This document shows, in pieces, positions 17,142 through 26,073 of a stretch of DNA of 41,582 bases. Position numbers and translations under genes: made by a program. This DNA is from Burkholderiaceae bacterium (GTDB lineage: Bacteria; Pseudomonadota; Gammaproteobacteria; Burkholderiales; Burkholderiaceae_C): NCBI GenBank assembly GCA_017992055.1, contig JAGOPK010000018.1, positions 1 through 41,582 of the forward strand, in the 5' to 3' direction. Position 1 is the first letter of the stretch. Each line of letters opens with the position of its first letter. The notes below the pieces were generated by a model that ran no database searches, had not been told where the DNA came from, and saw only the letters and a list, made by a program, of their open reading frames with translations.

Positions 17142-18221
17142 ATGCCCGTCCTGTCCGGCGACGATCCCGCCGCGCTGGCCGCCGCCGCCGCCGCGCTGGC
17201 CGCGGGCGAGCTGGTGGCCCTGCCCACCGAGACGGTGTATGGCCTGGGCGCCCGCGCCGACGACGATGCCGCGGTGGCCCGGATCTTTGCTGCCAAGGGC
17301 CGGCCGGCCGACCATCCGCTGATCGTGCACGTGCCCGATGCGGCCGCGGCCCAGGCCTTTGCCGCCGACTGGCCGCCGGCCGCCCAGCGCCTGGCCCAGG
17401 CCTTCTGGCCCGGGCCGCTGACCCTGATCCTGCCGCGCCGGCCGGACATGGCCGCGGCCGCGGCCGCCGGCCAGTCCAGCATCGGCCTGCGCTGCCCGGC
17501 CCATCCGCTGGCCCAGGCCCTGCTGTGCCAGGCCGCGGCCCTGGGCGTGGCCGGCGTGGCCGCGCCCAGCGCCAACCGCTTCGGCCGCGTCAGCCCGACG
17601 CGGGCCGCGCATGTGGCCGGCGAGTTCGGTCCCGGGCTGATGGTGCTGGACGGTGGCGACTGCGCGGTCGGCATCGAGTCGGCCATCGTCGACCTGAGCC
17701 GCGGCTTTGCGGCCCTGCTGCGGCCGGGCGTGCTGACACGCGCGCAGATCGAGGCCGTGCTCGGCGAGCCGCTGCGTGCGCCCGATGCGGCGGCGCCGCG
17801 GGCCTCGGGCACGCTGGCCTCGCACTATGCGCCGGCAGCTCGGGTGCGGCTGCTGCCTCCGGCCGAGCTGGCCGCGGCGCTGGCCGCGCTTCACATGCCG
17901 GACGCGGCCGCGCCACCGGCCGGCAACGCGGCCGCCCGGAGCGTGGCGGTATATTCCCGCCTGGCCTGCCGGCCGCCTGCCGCGGCCCCGGTGCTGTGGC
18001 AGGCCATGCCCGACGACCCGGTCGCCGTGGCGCACCAGTTGTTTGCGGTGCTGCGTTCCTTCGACGACCGCGGCGCTGCCGAAATCTGGGTCGAGCAGCC
18101 ACCGGCCACGCCGGCCTGGGAGGGTGTGCAGGACCGCCTGCGCCGCGCCGCCACCCCGGCCGATGCGGCCTCCGAACCGGCCACCCCTGCTGCCGCCGGC
18201 AGCGCGGGCGGCACCACCTGA
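17142..18221 (+). CDS. tsaC: L-threonylcarbamoyladenylate synthase, Sua5 type
   Basis: The protein has 359 residues and makes threonylcarbamoyl-AMP for the t6A37 modification of tRNAs that read ANN codons. The YrdC domain covers about 1-205: PTETVYGLG (28-36), KGRPADHPL (52-60) with the substrate-binding Lys and Arg, and [13 protein letters not shown]. The linker [10 protein letters not shown] leads into the C-terminal Sua5 domain, which the shorter E. coli TsaC lacks. The C-terminus ends in low-complexity Ala/Pro/Glu. It sits 28 bases after purK, probably in the same transcript. tsaB, another gene of the same modification, lies about 1.5 kb downstream. Confidence 0.95.
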   Translation: MPVLSGDDPAALAAAAAALAAGELVALPTETVYGLGARADDDAAVARIFAAKGRPADHPLIVHVPDAAAAQAFAADWPPAAQRLAQAFWPGPLTLILPRRPDMAAAAAAGQSSIGLRCPAHPLAQALLCQAAALGVAGVAAPSANRFGRVSPTRAAHVAGEFGPGLMVLDGGDCAVGIESAIVDLSRGFAALLRPGVLTRAQIEAVLGEPLRAPDAAAPRASGTLASHYAPAARVRLLPPAELAAALAALHMPDAAAPPAGNAAARSVAVYSRLACRPPAAAPVLWQAMPDDPVAVAHQLFAVLRSFDDRGAAEIWVEQPPATPAWEGVQDRLRRAATPADAASEPATPAAAGSAGGTT

Positions 18222-18239
18222 TGCGAAATGGATTGTTCG

Positions 18240-19268
18240 ATGACTGTGTTGCGTGAACTGCGTCGCCTGGCCGGCCGCACCCCGCTGACGGCCCTGGCCG
18301 TGGCGGCCTCGACCGCGCTGCTGCTGTCCGCCTGCGGCGGCGGCACCTCGCAGGTGCAGGCCTTCAAGCCCGATCGCATGCTGGCCTTTGGCGACGAGAA
18401 CAGCGTCATCGTCGATGCCACCGACAGCAGCGGCAACCACGATGGCTTCAAGTACACCATCAACGACCGCACTGCCACCACCGGCCTGAAGTGCACGGCC
18501 ACGCCGATCTTCACCCAGTCGGTGGCCGGGCTGTACGGCTTCTCGTTCGCCGAATGCCGCGAGGCGGCCACCGCGATCAAGGCCTACACCCTGGCCAAGG
18601 TCGACGCCAAGGTCGGCGACGCGGTGTCGGGCCTGGCCCAGCAGATGGCCGAGGTGCAGACCGCCACCGGCAAGGCCCTGGGCAGCGGCGACCTGGTGAC
18701 GGTGCTGATCGGCGCCAACGACATGCTGGCGCTGTATGCCGAGGTCAAGGCCGGCACGCGCACCAGCGCCGAGGCGCGCACCGAGGCCAAGGCCCGCGGC
18801 GCGCTGGCCGCCGCCCGCATCAACGAGATCCTGGGCACCGGGGCCCGCGCCCTGGTCATCACGCTGCCCGACATGGGCTTGTCGCCCTATGCGCTGACCG
18901 AGGAGACCACCCGCCCCGGCGCCGTGGCCCTGCTGTCGCAGATGAGCTACGACTACAACGCCGAGATGCGCACGCGCATCGACGCCACCGCCTACGACGG
19001 CCGCAACTACGGCCTGGTGCTGGCCGACGACATCGTCTCGGCCATCGCGCGCTATCCGTCGGCCTATCTGTCGTCGCCGGCGGTGGCCAATGTCGCGGCC
19101 TGCGATGCCACGCTGGCGCCCACCGTCACGCAGTGCACCACCACCACCCTGGTCAGCGGCGCCAGCTCCAGCTCGCACCTGTGGGCCGATGCCACCCACC
19201 TGGGCCCCGAGGGCCACAGCCGCATCGCCTCGCAGGCCCAGTCGCGGGCGCTGAACAACCCGTTCTGA
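18240..19268 (+). CDS. Lipid-anchored SGNH/GDSL hydrolase-like protein
   Basis: With this start the protein has 342 residues; an ATG four codons earlier (18228) is equally possible and neither has a clear ribosome site. The leader ends in lipobox LLSAC (Cys32). The mature part shows SGNH-type blocks: LAFGDENS (block I, about 48-55), GANDM (block III, Asn) and DATHLGPEGH (block V, Asp and His). The usual GDS(L) reads GDEN-S here, so the nucleophilic Ser is displaced by two residues. Substrates could be esters or acylated glycans. The stop is only four bases from the SemiSWEET stop on the other strand. Confidence 0.85.
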   Translation: MTVLRELRRLAGRTPLTALAVAASTALLLSACGGGTSQVQAFKPDRMLAFGDENSVIVDATDSSGNHDGFKYTINDRTATTGLKCTATPIFTQSVAGLYGFSFAECREAATAIKAYTLAKVDAKVGDAVSGLAQQMAEVQTATGKALGSGDLVTVLIGANDMLALYAEVKAGTRTSAEARTEAKARGALAAARINEILGTGARALVITLPDMGLSPYALTEETTRPGAVALLSQMSYDYNAEMRTRIDATAYDGRNYGLVLADDIVSAIARYPSAYLSSPAVANVAACDATLAPTVTQCTTTTLVSGASSSSHLWADATHLGPEGHSRIASQAQSRALNNPF

Positions 19269-19272
19269 AGTT

Positions 19273-19575
19273 TCAGCCCGGCGGCTGCGCCTGGCGCCGC
19301 TGCCACTGCAGCCGCCGCACCAGGATCAGCGCCGCCAGCATCAGGGTGATGAAGTTGGCGACGATGATCGGCCATTCGCCCAGCGACAGGCCGTACAGCA
19401 GCCACATCGCCACGCCCAGCGTGAAGGCGGCGTACATGCCCACCGAGATGCCCGACAGGTCGTGGGCGCGAAAGGTGTGCCAGGCCTGGGGCAGGAACGA
19501 GCCGGTGGTCAGCGTGGCCGCCACATAGCCCAGCCAGGGGGTGAAGGATTCGGCGGTGACGGGATCGAGGTTCAT
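19273..19575 (-). CDS. SemiSWEET-family small sugar transporter
   Basis: The protein has 100 residues with three membrane helices, the size of a SemiSWEET half-transporter that works as a dimer. The PQ-loop signature is visible: TTGSFLPQAWHTFRAHDLSG, where the helix-1 Pro-Gln follows Leu. SISVGMYAAF-like and ANFITL segments mark helices 2 and 3. The start at MNLDPVTAESF is chosen because the longer frame adds 37 basic, non-hydrophobic residues. The transported sugar is unknown. It diverges from tsaB. Confidence 0.88.
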   Translation of the reverse strand: MNLDPVTAESFTPWLGYVAATLTTGSFLPQAWHTFRAHDLSGISVGMYAAFTLGVAMWLLYGLSLGEWPIIVANFITLMLAALILVRRLQWQRRQAQPPG

Positions 19576-19668
19576 GCGCGCGTGGGCCGCCGATTTCGGG
19601 AAAACCCGAATCCTGCCATGGGCTGCCTTGCTTGGCCAGCGCAGGCCCATGCGCTGCAGCGCGCCGGC

Positions 19669-19674
19669 TAAACT
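19669..19674 (+). promoter_or_regulatory. Possible -10 element for tsaB-rimI-udg
   Basis: TAAACT lies 15 bases before the tsaB ATG, in the short divergent spacer with the SemiSWEET gene. It matches four of six consensus positions. No -35 box of quality is present at 16-18 bases, so the call is tentative. The resulting leader would be only a few bases long. Confidence 0.25.
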
Positions 19675-19688
19675 GATTCTTCGCATCC

Positions 19689-20432
19689 ATGTCCACGCCC
19701 CGCCTGCTCGCCCTCGACACCTCGACCGACCAGCTGTCGCTGGCCCTGCTCACGCCGCAGGGCCGCTTCAGCCATGGCGAGGCCGGCGGCGCCCAGGCCT
19801 CGGCGGCACTGCTGCCCAGCCTGCAGGCGCTGCTGCGCTCGGCCGGCCAGGCCATGGCCGGCCCCGCGGCAGCCGACGGCCTGCAGGCCATTGCCTTTGG
19901 CCGCGGCCCCGGGGCCTTCACCGGCCTGCGCACCGCCTGTGCCGTGGCCCAGGGCCTGGGTCTGGGCCTGGACTGCCCGCTGCTGGCCATCGATAGCCTG
20001 CTGATCGTGGCCGACGATGCCCGTGCCCAGGCGCAAGACCAGGGCCTGGCCACCGACGGCCTGTGGTGGGCGGCGGTGGATGCGCGCATGGACGAGGTCT
20101 ATGCCGCGCCCTACGAGCACAGCTCCCAGGGCTGGCAGGCGCTGGCCGAGCCCGCGCTGTACACGCTGTCGGCGCTGGCCGCGGCCTGGCAGGCCGCGCC
20201 GCCGGTGCGTGTGGCCGGCAATGCCAGCCGCGTATTTGCCGGGCGCCTGCCGCTGGGCAGCGCGGCTTGCTGGCCCGAAGCCCGCGACCGCGCCGCCGCC
20301 CTGCTGCGCCTGGCCGAGGCCGCCTGGGCGCGGGGCGAGACCCTGGCCGCCGATGTGGCCCTGCCCAGCTATCTGCGCGACAAGGTGGCGCTGACCACGG
20401 CCGAACGCGCCGCCCAGGCCTTGCTCAAATGA
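19689..20432 (+). CDS. tsaB: tRNA threonylcarbamoyladenosine modification subunit TsaB
   Basis: The protein has 247 residues with an ASKHA-type fold. It opens [15 protein letters not shown] and carries the TsaB hallmark [13 protein letters not shown] (about 73-85), followed by [11 protein letters not shown]. TsaB dimerises with TsaD and is required, with TsaE, for transfer of threonylcarbamoyl to tRNA; it has no catalytic activity alone. The stop overlaps the rimI start by four bases (ATGA). tsaC lies upstream in the same window, so two parts of the pathway are close together. Confidence 0.96.
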   Translation: MSTPRLLALDTSTDQLSLALLTPQGRFSHGEAGGAQASAALLPSLQALLRSAGQAMAGPAAADGLQAIAFGRGPGAFTGLRTACAVAQGLGLGLDCPLLAIDSLLIVADDARAQAQDQGLATDGLWWAAVDARMDEVYAAPYEHSSQGWQALAEPALYTLSALAAAWQAAPPVRVAGNASRVFAGRLPLGSAACWPEARDRAAALLRLAEAAWARGETLAADVALPSYLRDKVALTTAERAAQALLK

Positions 20433-20932
20433 GTGCGCAGCTGGATCCGGCACTCACGCTGCACCGCGACATGCAGGTGGCCGATGTCGACGCGGTGATG
20501 GCGCTGGAGGTCGGCGCCTACAGCCATCCCTGGTCGCGCGGCAATTTTGTCGATTCGCTGGCCGCCGGCTACGAGGCCGAGCTGCGTCTGGATGGGCGGC
20601 GCGGCGAACTGCTGGGCTACAGCGTGGCCATGCGCGGCCCCGGAGAAACCCATTTGCTGAACCTGACCGTGGCCCCGGCCCGGCAGCACCAGGGCCATGG
20701 CAGTGCGCTGCTGCAGCGCCTGGTGGCGCGTTGCCGCGAGCGCGGCGACGAGGCGCTGTGGCTGGAGGTGCGGCAGAGCAATGCCGGCGCGCGGGCGCTG
20801 TACCGCGCCGCCGGCTTCGACGAGGTCGGCCTGCGCCGGGCCTATTACCCGGCCGAGCAGGGCCGCGAGGATGCGGTGGTGATGCGCCTGGCGCTGCCGG
20901 CCGCCGGAGGGTTGGGTCATGCGCTGGTCTGA
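20429..20932 (+). CDS. rimI: Ribosomal protein S18-alanine N-acetyltransferase
   Basis: The protein has 167 residues and is a GNAT acetyltransferase. Family features are [10 protein letters not shown] near residues 31-40, the acetyl-CoA pyrophosphate loop [12 protein letters not shown], and the C-terminal [20 protein letters not shown] and RAYYP. RimI acetylates the N-terminal alanine of ribosomal protein S18. The start is the ATG overlapping the tsaB stop, a standard arrangement. The C-terminus overlaps the next gene by 14 bases, and the last ten residues are probably non-essential. Confidence 0.95.
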   Translation: MSAQLDPALTLHRDMQVADVDAVMALEVGAYSHPWSRGNFVDSLAAGYEAELRLDGRRGELLGYSVAMRGPGETHLLNLTVAPARQHQGHGSALLQRLVARCRERGDEALWLEVRQSNAGARALYRAAGFDEVGLRRAYYPAEQGREDAVVMRLALPAAGGLGHALV

Positions 20933-21740
20933 GCGGCAGCAGGCCATGCTGCGCGAGATCGGCGTGCGGCTGTGGCTGCCGCCGTCGGCCGAGATCGGGG
21001 CCCAGGCCGAGGCCATGCCTGCGCCGGTGCCCGCTGCAGTGGTCGTGCCGACCGTCGTGCCGGTGGTCGTGCCGGTGGCCGCCCCCGTGGTGGCGCCGCC
21101 GATGCGCAGCCCGGCGCCGGCGGCCGACGGCGCCGTGGCCACGCTGGACTGGCCGGCGCTGCGCGAGGCCGTGGCCGGCTGCCAGGCCTGCGCGCTGTCG
21201 CGCACGCGCAAGAACACCGTCTTCGGCGTCGGCCATCCGCGTGCGCACTGGATGATCGTCGGCGAGGCGCCGGGCGAGCTGGAGGATCGCGAGGGCGAGC
21301 CCTTCGTCGGCGCCGCCGGCCAGCTGCTGGACCGCATGCTGGCCGCGCTGGGCCTGACCCGCGCCGAGGCGCCGGCCGACAAGCAGGTGTTCATCGCCAA
21401 TACGCTGAAGTGCCGGCCGCCACGCAACCGCAATCCCGAGCCCGAGGAGCTGCAGCGCTGCCAGCCCTATCTGGAGCGCCAGGTGGCCCTGGTACAGCCA
21501 CGGGTGATCCTGGCCATGGGCCGCTTTGCGGTGCAAAGCCTGCTGGGCACCGACGAGGCCATCGGCCGGCTGCGTGGCCGCGTGCACCAGTGGCGCGGCG
21601 TGCCCCTGGTGGTGACCTACCACCCGGCCTATCTGCTGCGCCAGCCGGCCGACAAGGCCAAGGCCTGGGAGGATCTCTGCCTCGCGGCAGAGATGGGGCA
21701 CCCGGTCGCCGGGTCCGGCGCCCACCCGCCGGGCGGGTAG
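20919..21740 (+). CDS. Family 4 uracil-DNA glycosylase with [4Fe-4S] cluster
   Basis: The protein has 273 residues and removes uracil from DNA. The core (about 75-255) holds [17 protein letters not shown] (115-131), NTLKCRPP (161-168) and TYHPAYLLR (233-241). Four cysteines sit where the iron-sulfur ligands are expected: Cys88 and Cys91 in CQAC, then Cys165 and Cys181. An unusual Val/Pro/Ala-rich stretch (about 34-68) separates a short N-terminal helix from the core. A similar long N-terminal extension occurs in proteobacterial relatives annotated as related to phage SPO1 DNA polymerase. The start codon lies within rimI. Confidence 0.93.
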   Translation: MRWSERQQAMLREIGVRLWLPPSAEIGAQAEAMPAPVPAAVVVPTVVPVVVPVAAPVVAPPMRSPAPAADGAVATLDWPALREAVAGCQACALSRTRKNTVFGVGHPRAHWMIVGEAPGELEDREGEPFVGAAGQLLDRMLAALGLTRAEAPADKQVFIANTLKCRPPRNRNPEPEELQRCQPYLERQVALVQPRVILAMGRFAVQSLLGTDEAIGRLRGRVHQWRGVPLVVTYHPAYLLRQPADKAKAWEDLCLAAEMGHPVAGSGAHPPGG

Positions 21741-21765
21741 CCCGGCCGGCTTCGGGCGGCCGGGC
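21740..21765. terminator. Hairpin with UUCG loop between convergent udg and glmU
   Basis: GCCCGGCCG (21740-21748) pairs exactly with CGGCCGGGC (21757-21765). Inside, one G-G mismatch and a C-G pair close a TTCG tetraloop. It starts on the last base of the uracil-DNA glycosylase stop codon and lies 34 bases beyond the glmU stop on the other strand, so it could end transcription from both sides. No T-run follows on either strand, which is common in very GC-rich genomes but lowers certainty. Confidence 0.5.
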
Positions 21766-21798
21766 GCTCGGCCGGGCCCGCTCCGGCAAGAGCTTCGC

Positions 21799-23175
21799 CT
21801 ACTTCTTCGTCTTGACCGGCCGCGTCCAGCCGGCCAGCGACACCTGCTTGGCGCGCGCCACCGTCAGCTGGCCGGCCGGCGTGTCCTTGCTGATGGTGCT
21901 GCCGCCGCCGATGGTGCCACCGGCGCCCAGGCTCACCGGCGCGATCAGCACGCAGTTGCTGCCCACGTGCACGTCGTCGCCGATCACCGTGCGGTGCTTG
22001 TTCGCGCCGTCGTAGTTGGCGGTGATGCTGCCGGCGCCGTAGTTGACGCGCTCGCCCACCGTGGCATCGCCCAGGTAGGCCAGGTGGTTGGCCTTGGCGC
22101 CGCGGGCCAGCGTGGAGTTCTTGACCTCGACGAAGTTGCCGATGTGCACCTCGTCGCCCAGCTCGGCGCCGGGACGCAGCCGCGCATAGGGCCCGACCAG
22201 GGCGCCGGCACCGACCTTGGCGCCCTCGATGTGGCTGAACGGGTGGATCACCGCGCCCGAGGCGATCTGTGCATCGCGGATCACGCAGTGCGCGCCGATG
22301 CGCACCTCGTCGCCCAGCTCCACCCGGCCCTCGAACACGCAGCCCACATCCACCTCGCAGTCGCCGCCATGGCGCAGCGTGCCGCGCAGGTCGAAGCGCG
22401 CCGGATCGGCCAGGCGCAGGCCGGCTTCCATCAGCGCCTCGGCCTGGCGGCGCTGCAGCCGGCGCTCCAGGTCGGCCAGCTGCAGCGGGCTGTTCACGCC
22501 CAGCACCTCGGTCTCGTCGTGGGCATGGCTGGCCACCACCGGCACGCCCTGGGCCACGGCCATGGCCACGATGTCGGTCAGGTAGTACTCGCCCTGGGCA
22601 TTGCGGTTGTCCAGCGCCATCACCCACTGCTTGAGCAGCCGCGTCGGCGCGGCCATCATGCCGGTGTAGACCTCGCGGATCTCGCGCTGCGCCGGCGTGG
22701 CGTCCTTGTGCTCGACGATGCCCAGCACGCGGCCACCGCTGCCATCGCCCGAGCGCAGGATGCGGCCATAGCCCGTGGCATCGGCCAGCTCGATGGTCAG
22801 CAGCGCCAGGCGCTCGCCACCGCAGGCCGCGGCCAGCGCGCGGGCGGTGTCGGCGGCGATCAGCGGCACGTCGCCGTTGAGGATCAGCGTGGTGCCATCG
22901 TCGTGCAGATGCGGCACCACCTGCTGGATGGCATGGCCGGTGCCCAGCTGCGGCATCTGGCGCACCGCCTGCACGCCGCGGGCGGCGATGGCAGACTCGA
23001 CCTCGTCGGCGCCATGGCCGGTGATGACCAGGCTGCGGGCCGCGCCCAGCGACTGCGTGGTGTCCAGCACATGCATCAGCAGCGGCTTGCCGGCCAGCCT
23101 GTGCAGCACCTTGGGCAGGCGCGACTTCATCCGCGTGCCCTTGCCGGCGGCCATGATCACGATGTCCAGAGCCAT
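21799..23175 (-). CDS. glmU: Bifunctional GlcNAc-1-phosphate uridyltransferase / glucosamine-1-phosphate acetyltransferase
   Basis: The protein has 458 residues and makes UDP-GlcNAc for peptidoglycan, lipopolysaccharide and exopolysaccharide. The N-terminal pyrophosphorylase domain opens MALDIVIMAAGKGTRMKSR followed by LPKVLH (the activating-loop signature). The C-terminal left-handed beta-helix of hexapeptide repeats runs from about residue 250 and includes the acetyltransferase region with NYDGANKHRT. The longer frame upstream adds 29 residues and is rejected. Its start codon overlaps that of the divergent lipoprotein gene. Confidence 0.97.
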   Translation of the reverse strand: MALDIVIMAAGKGTRMKSRLPKVLHRLAGKPLLMHVLDTTQSLGAARSLVITGHGADEVESAIAARGVQAVRQMPQLGTGHAIQQVVPHLHDDGTTLILNGDVPLIAADTARALAAACGGERLALLTIELADATGYGRILRSGDGSGGRVLGIVEHKDATPAQREIREVYTGMMAAPTRLLKQWVMALDNRNAQGEYYLTDIVAMAVAQGVPVVASHAHDETEVLGVNSPLQLADLERRLQRRQAEALMEAGLRLADPARFDLRGTLRHGGDCEVDVGCVFEGRVELGDEVRIGAHCVIRDAQIASGAVIHPFSHIEGAKVGAGALVGPYARLRPGAELGDEVHIGNFVEVKNSTLARGAKANHLAYLGDATVGERVNYGAGSITANYDGANKHRTVIGDDVHVGSNCVLIAPVSLGAGGTIGGGSTISKDTPAGQLTVARAKQVSLAGWTRPVKTKK

Positions 23176-24064
23176 GCGACTGTCCCGTTCCCTGTTGAAC
23201 TGCCATTGGTGCAGGCTGGCGATTATCGGCGCCCTGCTGTGGGCGCTGGGCGGCTGCAGCACGGTACAAGTTGGCTACAACCAGGGGCCGATGCTGGCCT
23301 GGTGGTGGCTGGACCGGCAGCTGGACTTCGACAGCGTGCAAAAGCCGCGTGTGCAGCAGGCCCTGGCCGACTGGTTTGCCTGGCACCGCCGCAGCCAGCT
23401 GGCCGACTACCACGACGAGCTGGCCCGGCTGCAGCGCCTGGTCCTGCAGCCCACGCTGGCCCCGGCCGAGCTGTGCGCCCTGGTGCCGGCCTGGCAGCAG
23501 CGGCTGCGCGTGGCGGCCGAGCCGCTGCTGGCGCCGGCCGCCGAGCTGGTGCGCACGCTGACGCCGGCCCAGCTCGACCACCTGCAGCGCCACCTGGCCG
23601 AGGGCCTGGACGATGCGCGCCGCGAGTTCCTGCCCGACGATGCGGCCGAGCGCCAGCAGCGGGCGCTGAAGCGCGCGGTCGAGCGCTACGAGGGCTTCTA
23701 CGGCAGCCTGGACGAGGCCCAGCAGCGCCTGCTGGCCGAGGCCCTGGCGCAATCGCCCTTCGATGCCCAGCGCTGGCTGGCCGAGCGCCGCGCCCGCCAG
23801 CAGGCCCTGCTGCAGAGCCTGCGCCAGTGGCAGGCCGAGCGCGCCGATGCGCAGACCATCGCCGCCGGCCTGCGCCGCCTGCTCGACGAGATGCTGGTCT
23901 CGCCGCGGCCTGACTACCGCGAACTGCAGCGCCGCAATGCCGAGGCCGGCTGCGTGCTGACCGCACGCCTGCATGCCAGCACCAGCCCGGCCCAGCGCCA
24001 GAAGGCCGCCGAGCGCCTGCGCCGCTGGCAGGACGATCTGCGCGCGCTGCAATCGCGCAGCTGA
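23174..24064 (+). CDS. DUF6279 family lipoprotein
   Basis: The protein has 296 residues. A short leader ends in the lipobox LGGC; the mature part opens STVQVGYNQGPMLAWWWLDRQ, typical of DUF6279. The rest is helical and rich in Arg, Gln, Leu and Ala, and presumably periplasmic. The ATG at 23174 overlaps the glmU start codon on the other strand; a TTG at 23195 would also give a complete signal peptide and would relieve that overlap. Neither has a strong ribosome site. The function is unknown. The DUF4136 lipoprotein gene converges on it. Confidence 0.82.
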   Translation: MRLSRSLLNCHWCRLAIIGALLWALGGCSTVQVGYNQGPMLAWWWLDRQLDFDSVQKPRVQQALADWFAWHRRSQLADYHDELARLQRLVLQPTLAPAELCALVPAWQQRLRVAAEPLLAPAAELVRTLTPAQLDHLQRHLAEGLDDARREFLPDDAAERQQRALKRAVERYEGFYGSLDEAQQRLLAEALAQSPFDAQRWLAERRARQQALLQSLRQWQAERADAQTIAAGLRRLLDEMLVSPRPDYRELQRRNAEAGCVLTARLHASTSPAQRQKAAERLRRWQDDLRALQSRS

Positions 24065-24094
24065 GCGGCTCGGCCGGGCGCCGGGTGCGCCTGT

Positions 24095-24718
24095 TCAGGG
24101 CGTGGCCGTCAGCGGCACGCGCACCGAGCGCGGCGTGGGCTGCACCGCCGGAAAGTCGGCCAGCGCGGCGCGCAGCATGGGCTCGGCCAGGCCGGCCGTG
24201 CTGCTGCCAAAGCCGGTGCTGGAGGCGCGCGCCTCGTACAGCGGCTTGCCGCTGGCGCGCTCGCGGATCAGCAGCGCCACCTCGCGGTCGTAGCGGGCCG
24301 GCTCGCGCTGCAGGATCACGCCCCCGTAGCCGTTCCAGTACGGGCCGCGCCAGGGGTTGTAGCGCCAGCGGCCGAAGCCGCCATGCCACCACAGCGGATC
24401 GTCCCAGGGCGAGCGCTCGGCATAGTCGACCCGCGCGCCGAGCTGGATCACCAGGTCGGGCTCGGCGCCGGCGGCCACCGGCGTGAAGCCGGCCTGCGCC
24501 AGCGCCGCGGCGGCGGCGGTCTCCAGCGCCTGCTGCTGTTCGGCGCGCTGCTGCTGCGAGGGCAGGCGCTCGAAGGCATAGCTGCCACGCGCGCCGGGGC
24601 CGCGTGCGGCCGGCCATTCGCCGAAGCTGCTGACATCGACCGACAGCGTCTGCATCGCCGCACAGCCGGACAGCGTCAGCAGGGTGGTCAGCATCAGGGC
24701 GCGTCGTTGCATCTGCAT
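24095..24718 (-). CDS. DUF4136 family lipoprotein
   Basis: The protein has 207 residues with a leader ending in lipobox LSGC. The mature protein follows the DUF4136 pattern: an N-terminal strand with LSVDVSSFGEWP, a paired helix region (about 58-80), PDLVIQLGARVDY, an aromatic Gly/Trp/Tyr-rich insert (WWHGGFGRWRYNPWRG) and the C-terminal YDREVALLIRERASGKPLYEARA. It is expected to be outer-membrane associated. Three ATGs are possible starts within nine codons. It lies 11 bases past the ttcA stop in the same direction, probably in the same transcript. Confidence 0.85.
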   Translation of the reverse strand: MQMQRRALMLTTLLTLSGCAAMQTLSVDVSSFGEWPAARGPGARGSYAFERLPSQQQRAEQQQALETAAAAALAQAGFTPVAAGAEPDLVIQLGARVDYAERSPWDDPLWWHGGFGRWRYNPWRGPYWNGYGGVILQREPARYDREVALLIRERASGKPLYEARASSTGFGSSTAGLAEPMLRAALADFPAVQPTPRSVRVPLTATP

Positions 24719-24729
24719 CTCCCGGGGGT

Positions 24730-25668
24730 TCAGCGCATCAGGCGGATGGTCTGCGGGGCCGGGCTGCCGGTGCCGCAGCCATCGTCCACCGGTTCGTCGT
24801 CGAAGGCCTTGTCACCGGCCGGATCGGGCCGGCCTGTCGGTCGGATCGTCTGGAACGGGAACAGGTTCCGGTCCAGCATGTGCGACGGCGTGATGTGGCC
24901 CATGGCGCGCAGCATGTTGTCGCTGCGGCCCGGGTGCTGGCGCTCCCAGTCGCGCAGCTGGGCCTTGATGGTGGCGCGCTGCAGGTTCTCCTGGCTGCCG
25001 CACAGGCTGCAGGGAATGATCGGGTACTGGCGGTGCGCCGCCCAGGTCTCCAGGTCGGTCTCGGCCACATAGGCCAGTGGGCGGATCACCGTGTGGCGGC
25101 CATCGTCGCTGACCAGCTTGGCCGGCATGCCCTTCATGCGGCCGCCGAAGAACATGTTCATCAGCAGCGTGACGACGATGTCGTCGCGGTGGTGGCCCAG
25201 CGCGATCTTGGTCGCGCCCAGCTCGCCGGCCACGCGGTACAGGATGCCGCGGCGCAGCCGCGAGCACAGGCTGCACATGGTCTGGCCCTCGGGCACATGC
25301 TGCTTGACGATGGAGTAGGTGTCCTGGTTCTCGATGTGGAAGGGCACGCCCACCTTGGCCAGGTACTCGGGCAGCACATGGGCCGGAAAGCCGGGCTGCT
25401 TCTGGTCGAGGTTGACGGCCACCAGGTCGAACTTCACCGGCGCGCGCTGGCGCAGGTTGATCAGGATGTCCAGCAGCGCATAGCTGTCCTTGCCGCCGGA
25501 CAGGCAGACCATGATCTTGTCGCCGTCCTCGATCATGCCGAAGTCGGTGATGGCCTCGCCGACCTGGCGGTGCAGGCGCTTGCTCAGCTTGTTCATCTCG
25601 AAGGCCTGCTTCTTGGCCTTCTGTGCCTCGTTGCGGGCTTCGAGGTGCTCGGTGCTCATGTCGTTCAT
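24730..25668 (-). CDS. ttcA: tRNA 2-thiocytidine(32) synthetase
   Basis: The protein has 312 residues and thiolates cytidine 32 of certain tRNAs using an iron-sulfur cluster. The PP-loop SGGKDS (57-62) binds ATP. Cys132 and Cys135 in [11 protein letters not shown], with Cys220 (and Cys223) in [13 protein letters not shown], fit the family's cluster ligands. The last 25 residues are acidic and Pro/Gly-rich and look like a lineage-specific tail. The start overlaps the folB stop by four bases. Confidence 0.96.
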   Translation of the reverse strand: MNDMSTEHLEARNEAQKAKKQAFEMNKLSKRLHRQVGEAITDFGMIEDGDKIMVCLSGGKDSYALLDILINLRQRAPVKFDLVAVNLDQKQPGFPAHVLPEYLAKVGVPFHIENQDTYSIVKQHVPEGQTMCSLCSRLRRGILYRVAGELGATKIALGHHRDDIVVTLLMNMFFGGRMKGMPAKLVSDDGRHTVIRPLAYVAETDLETWAAHRQYPIIPCSLCGSQENLQRATIKAQLRDWERQHPGRSDNMLRAMGHITPSHMLDRNLFPFQTIRPTGRPDPAGDKAFDDEPVDDGCGTGSPAPQTIRLMR

Positions 25669-26066
25669 CGGGCGGCTTCCTTCATGCCGAAGACCTCGCA
25701 GCCGACCGCGTCGCAGTCGGGGTAGACATCGGGCTTCTCGGTGGCGACGCGGGCGGCGCGCACCTTGGGATGGGCCAGCATCGTGCGCAGCACGTCGTCG
25801 GCCAGTGTCTCTTGCAGGTGGATGTGGCCCTGCGATACGCGCTCGGCCACGCTGCGGCGGATGAAGTCGTAGTCCACCACCTCGTCCAGACGGTCGTGCT
25901 GCGGCGTGCTCTCGGCCAGCGGCACGTACAGGTCGACATTGATGACCACGCGCTGCTCGCCCTTCTTCTCGAAGTCGTGCACGCCGATGTTGATCCAGAC
26001 CTCGTAGTCGCGCAGGAACAGGCGCCGGCAGTCCATCAGGCTGGGGTTGCTGAGCAGGCTTTGCAT
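25665..26066 (-). CDS. folB: Dihydroneopterin aldolase
   Basis: The protein has 133 residues and converts dihydroneopterin to 6-hydroxymethyl-dihydropterin in folate synthesis. It shows the tunnelling-fold pattern: [42 protein letters not shown] (Glu86) and the catalytic Lys111 in [14 protein letters not shown] lies at a good distance before the first ATG. It is flanked by a pteridine reductase gene seven bases upstream and by ttcA overlapping downstream, so it belongs to a pterin/tRNA operon. Confidence 0.93.
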   Translation of the reverse strand: MQSLLSNPSLMDCRRLFLRDYEVWINIGVHDFEKKGEQRVVINVDLYVPLAESTPQHDRLDEVVDYDFIRRSVAERVSQGHIHLQETLADDVLRTMLAHPKVRAARVATEKPDVYPDCDAVGCEVFGMKEAAR

Positions 26067-26073
26067 GGAGGCC

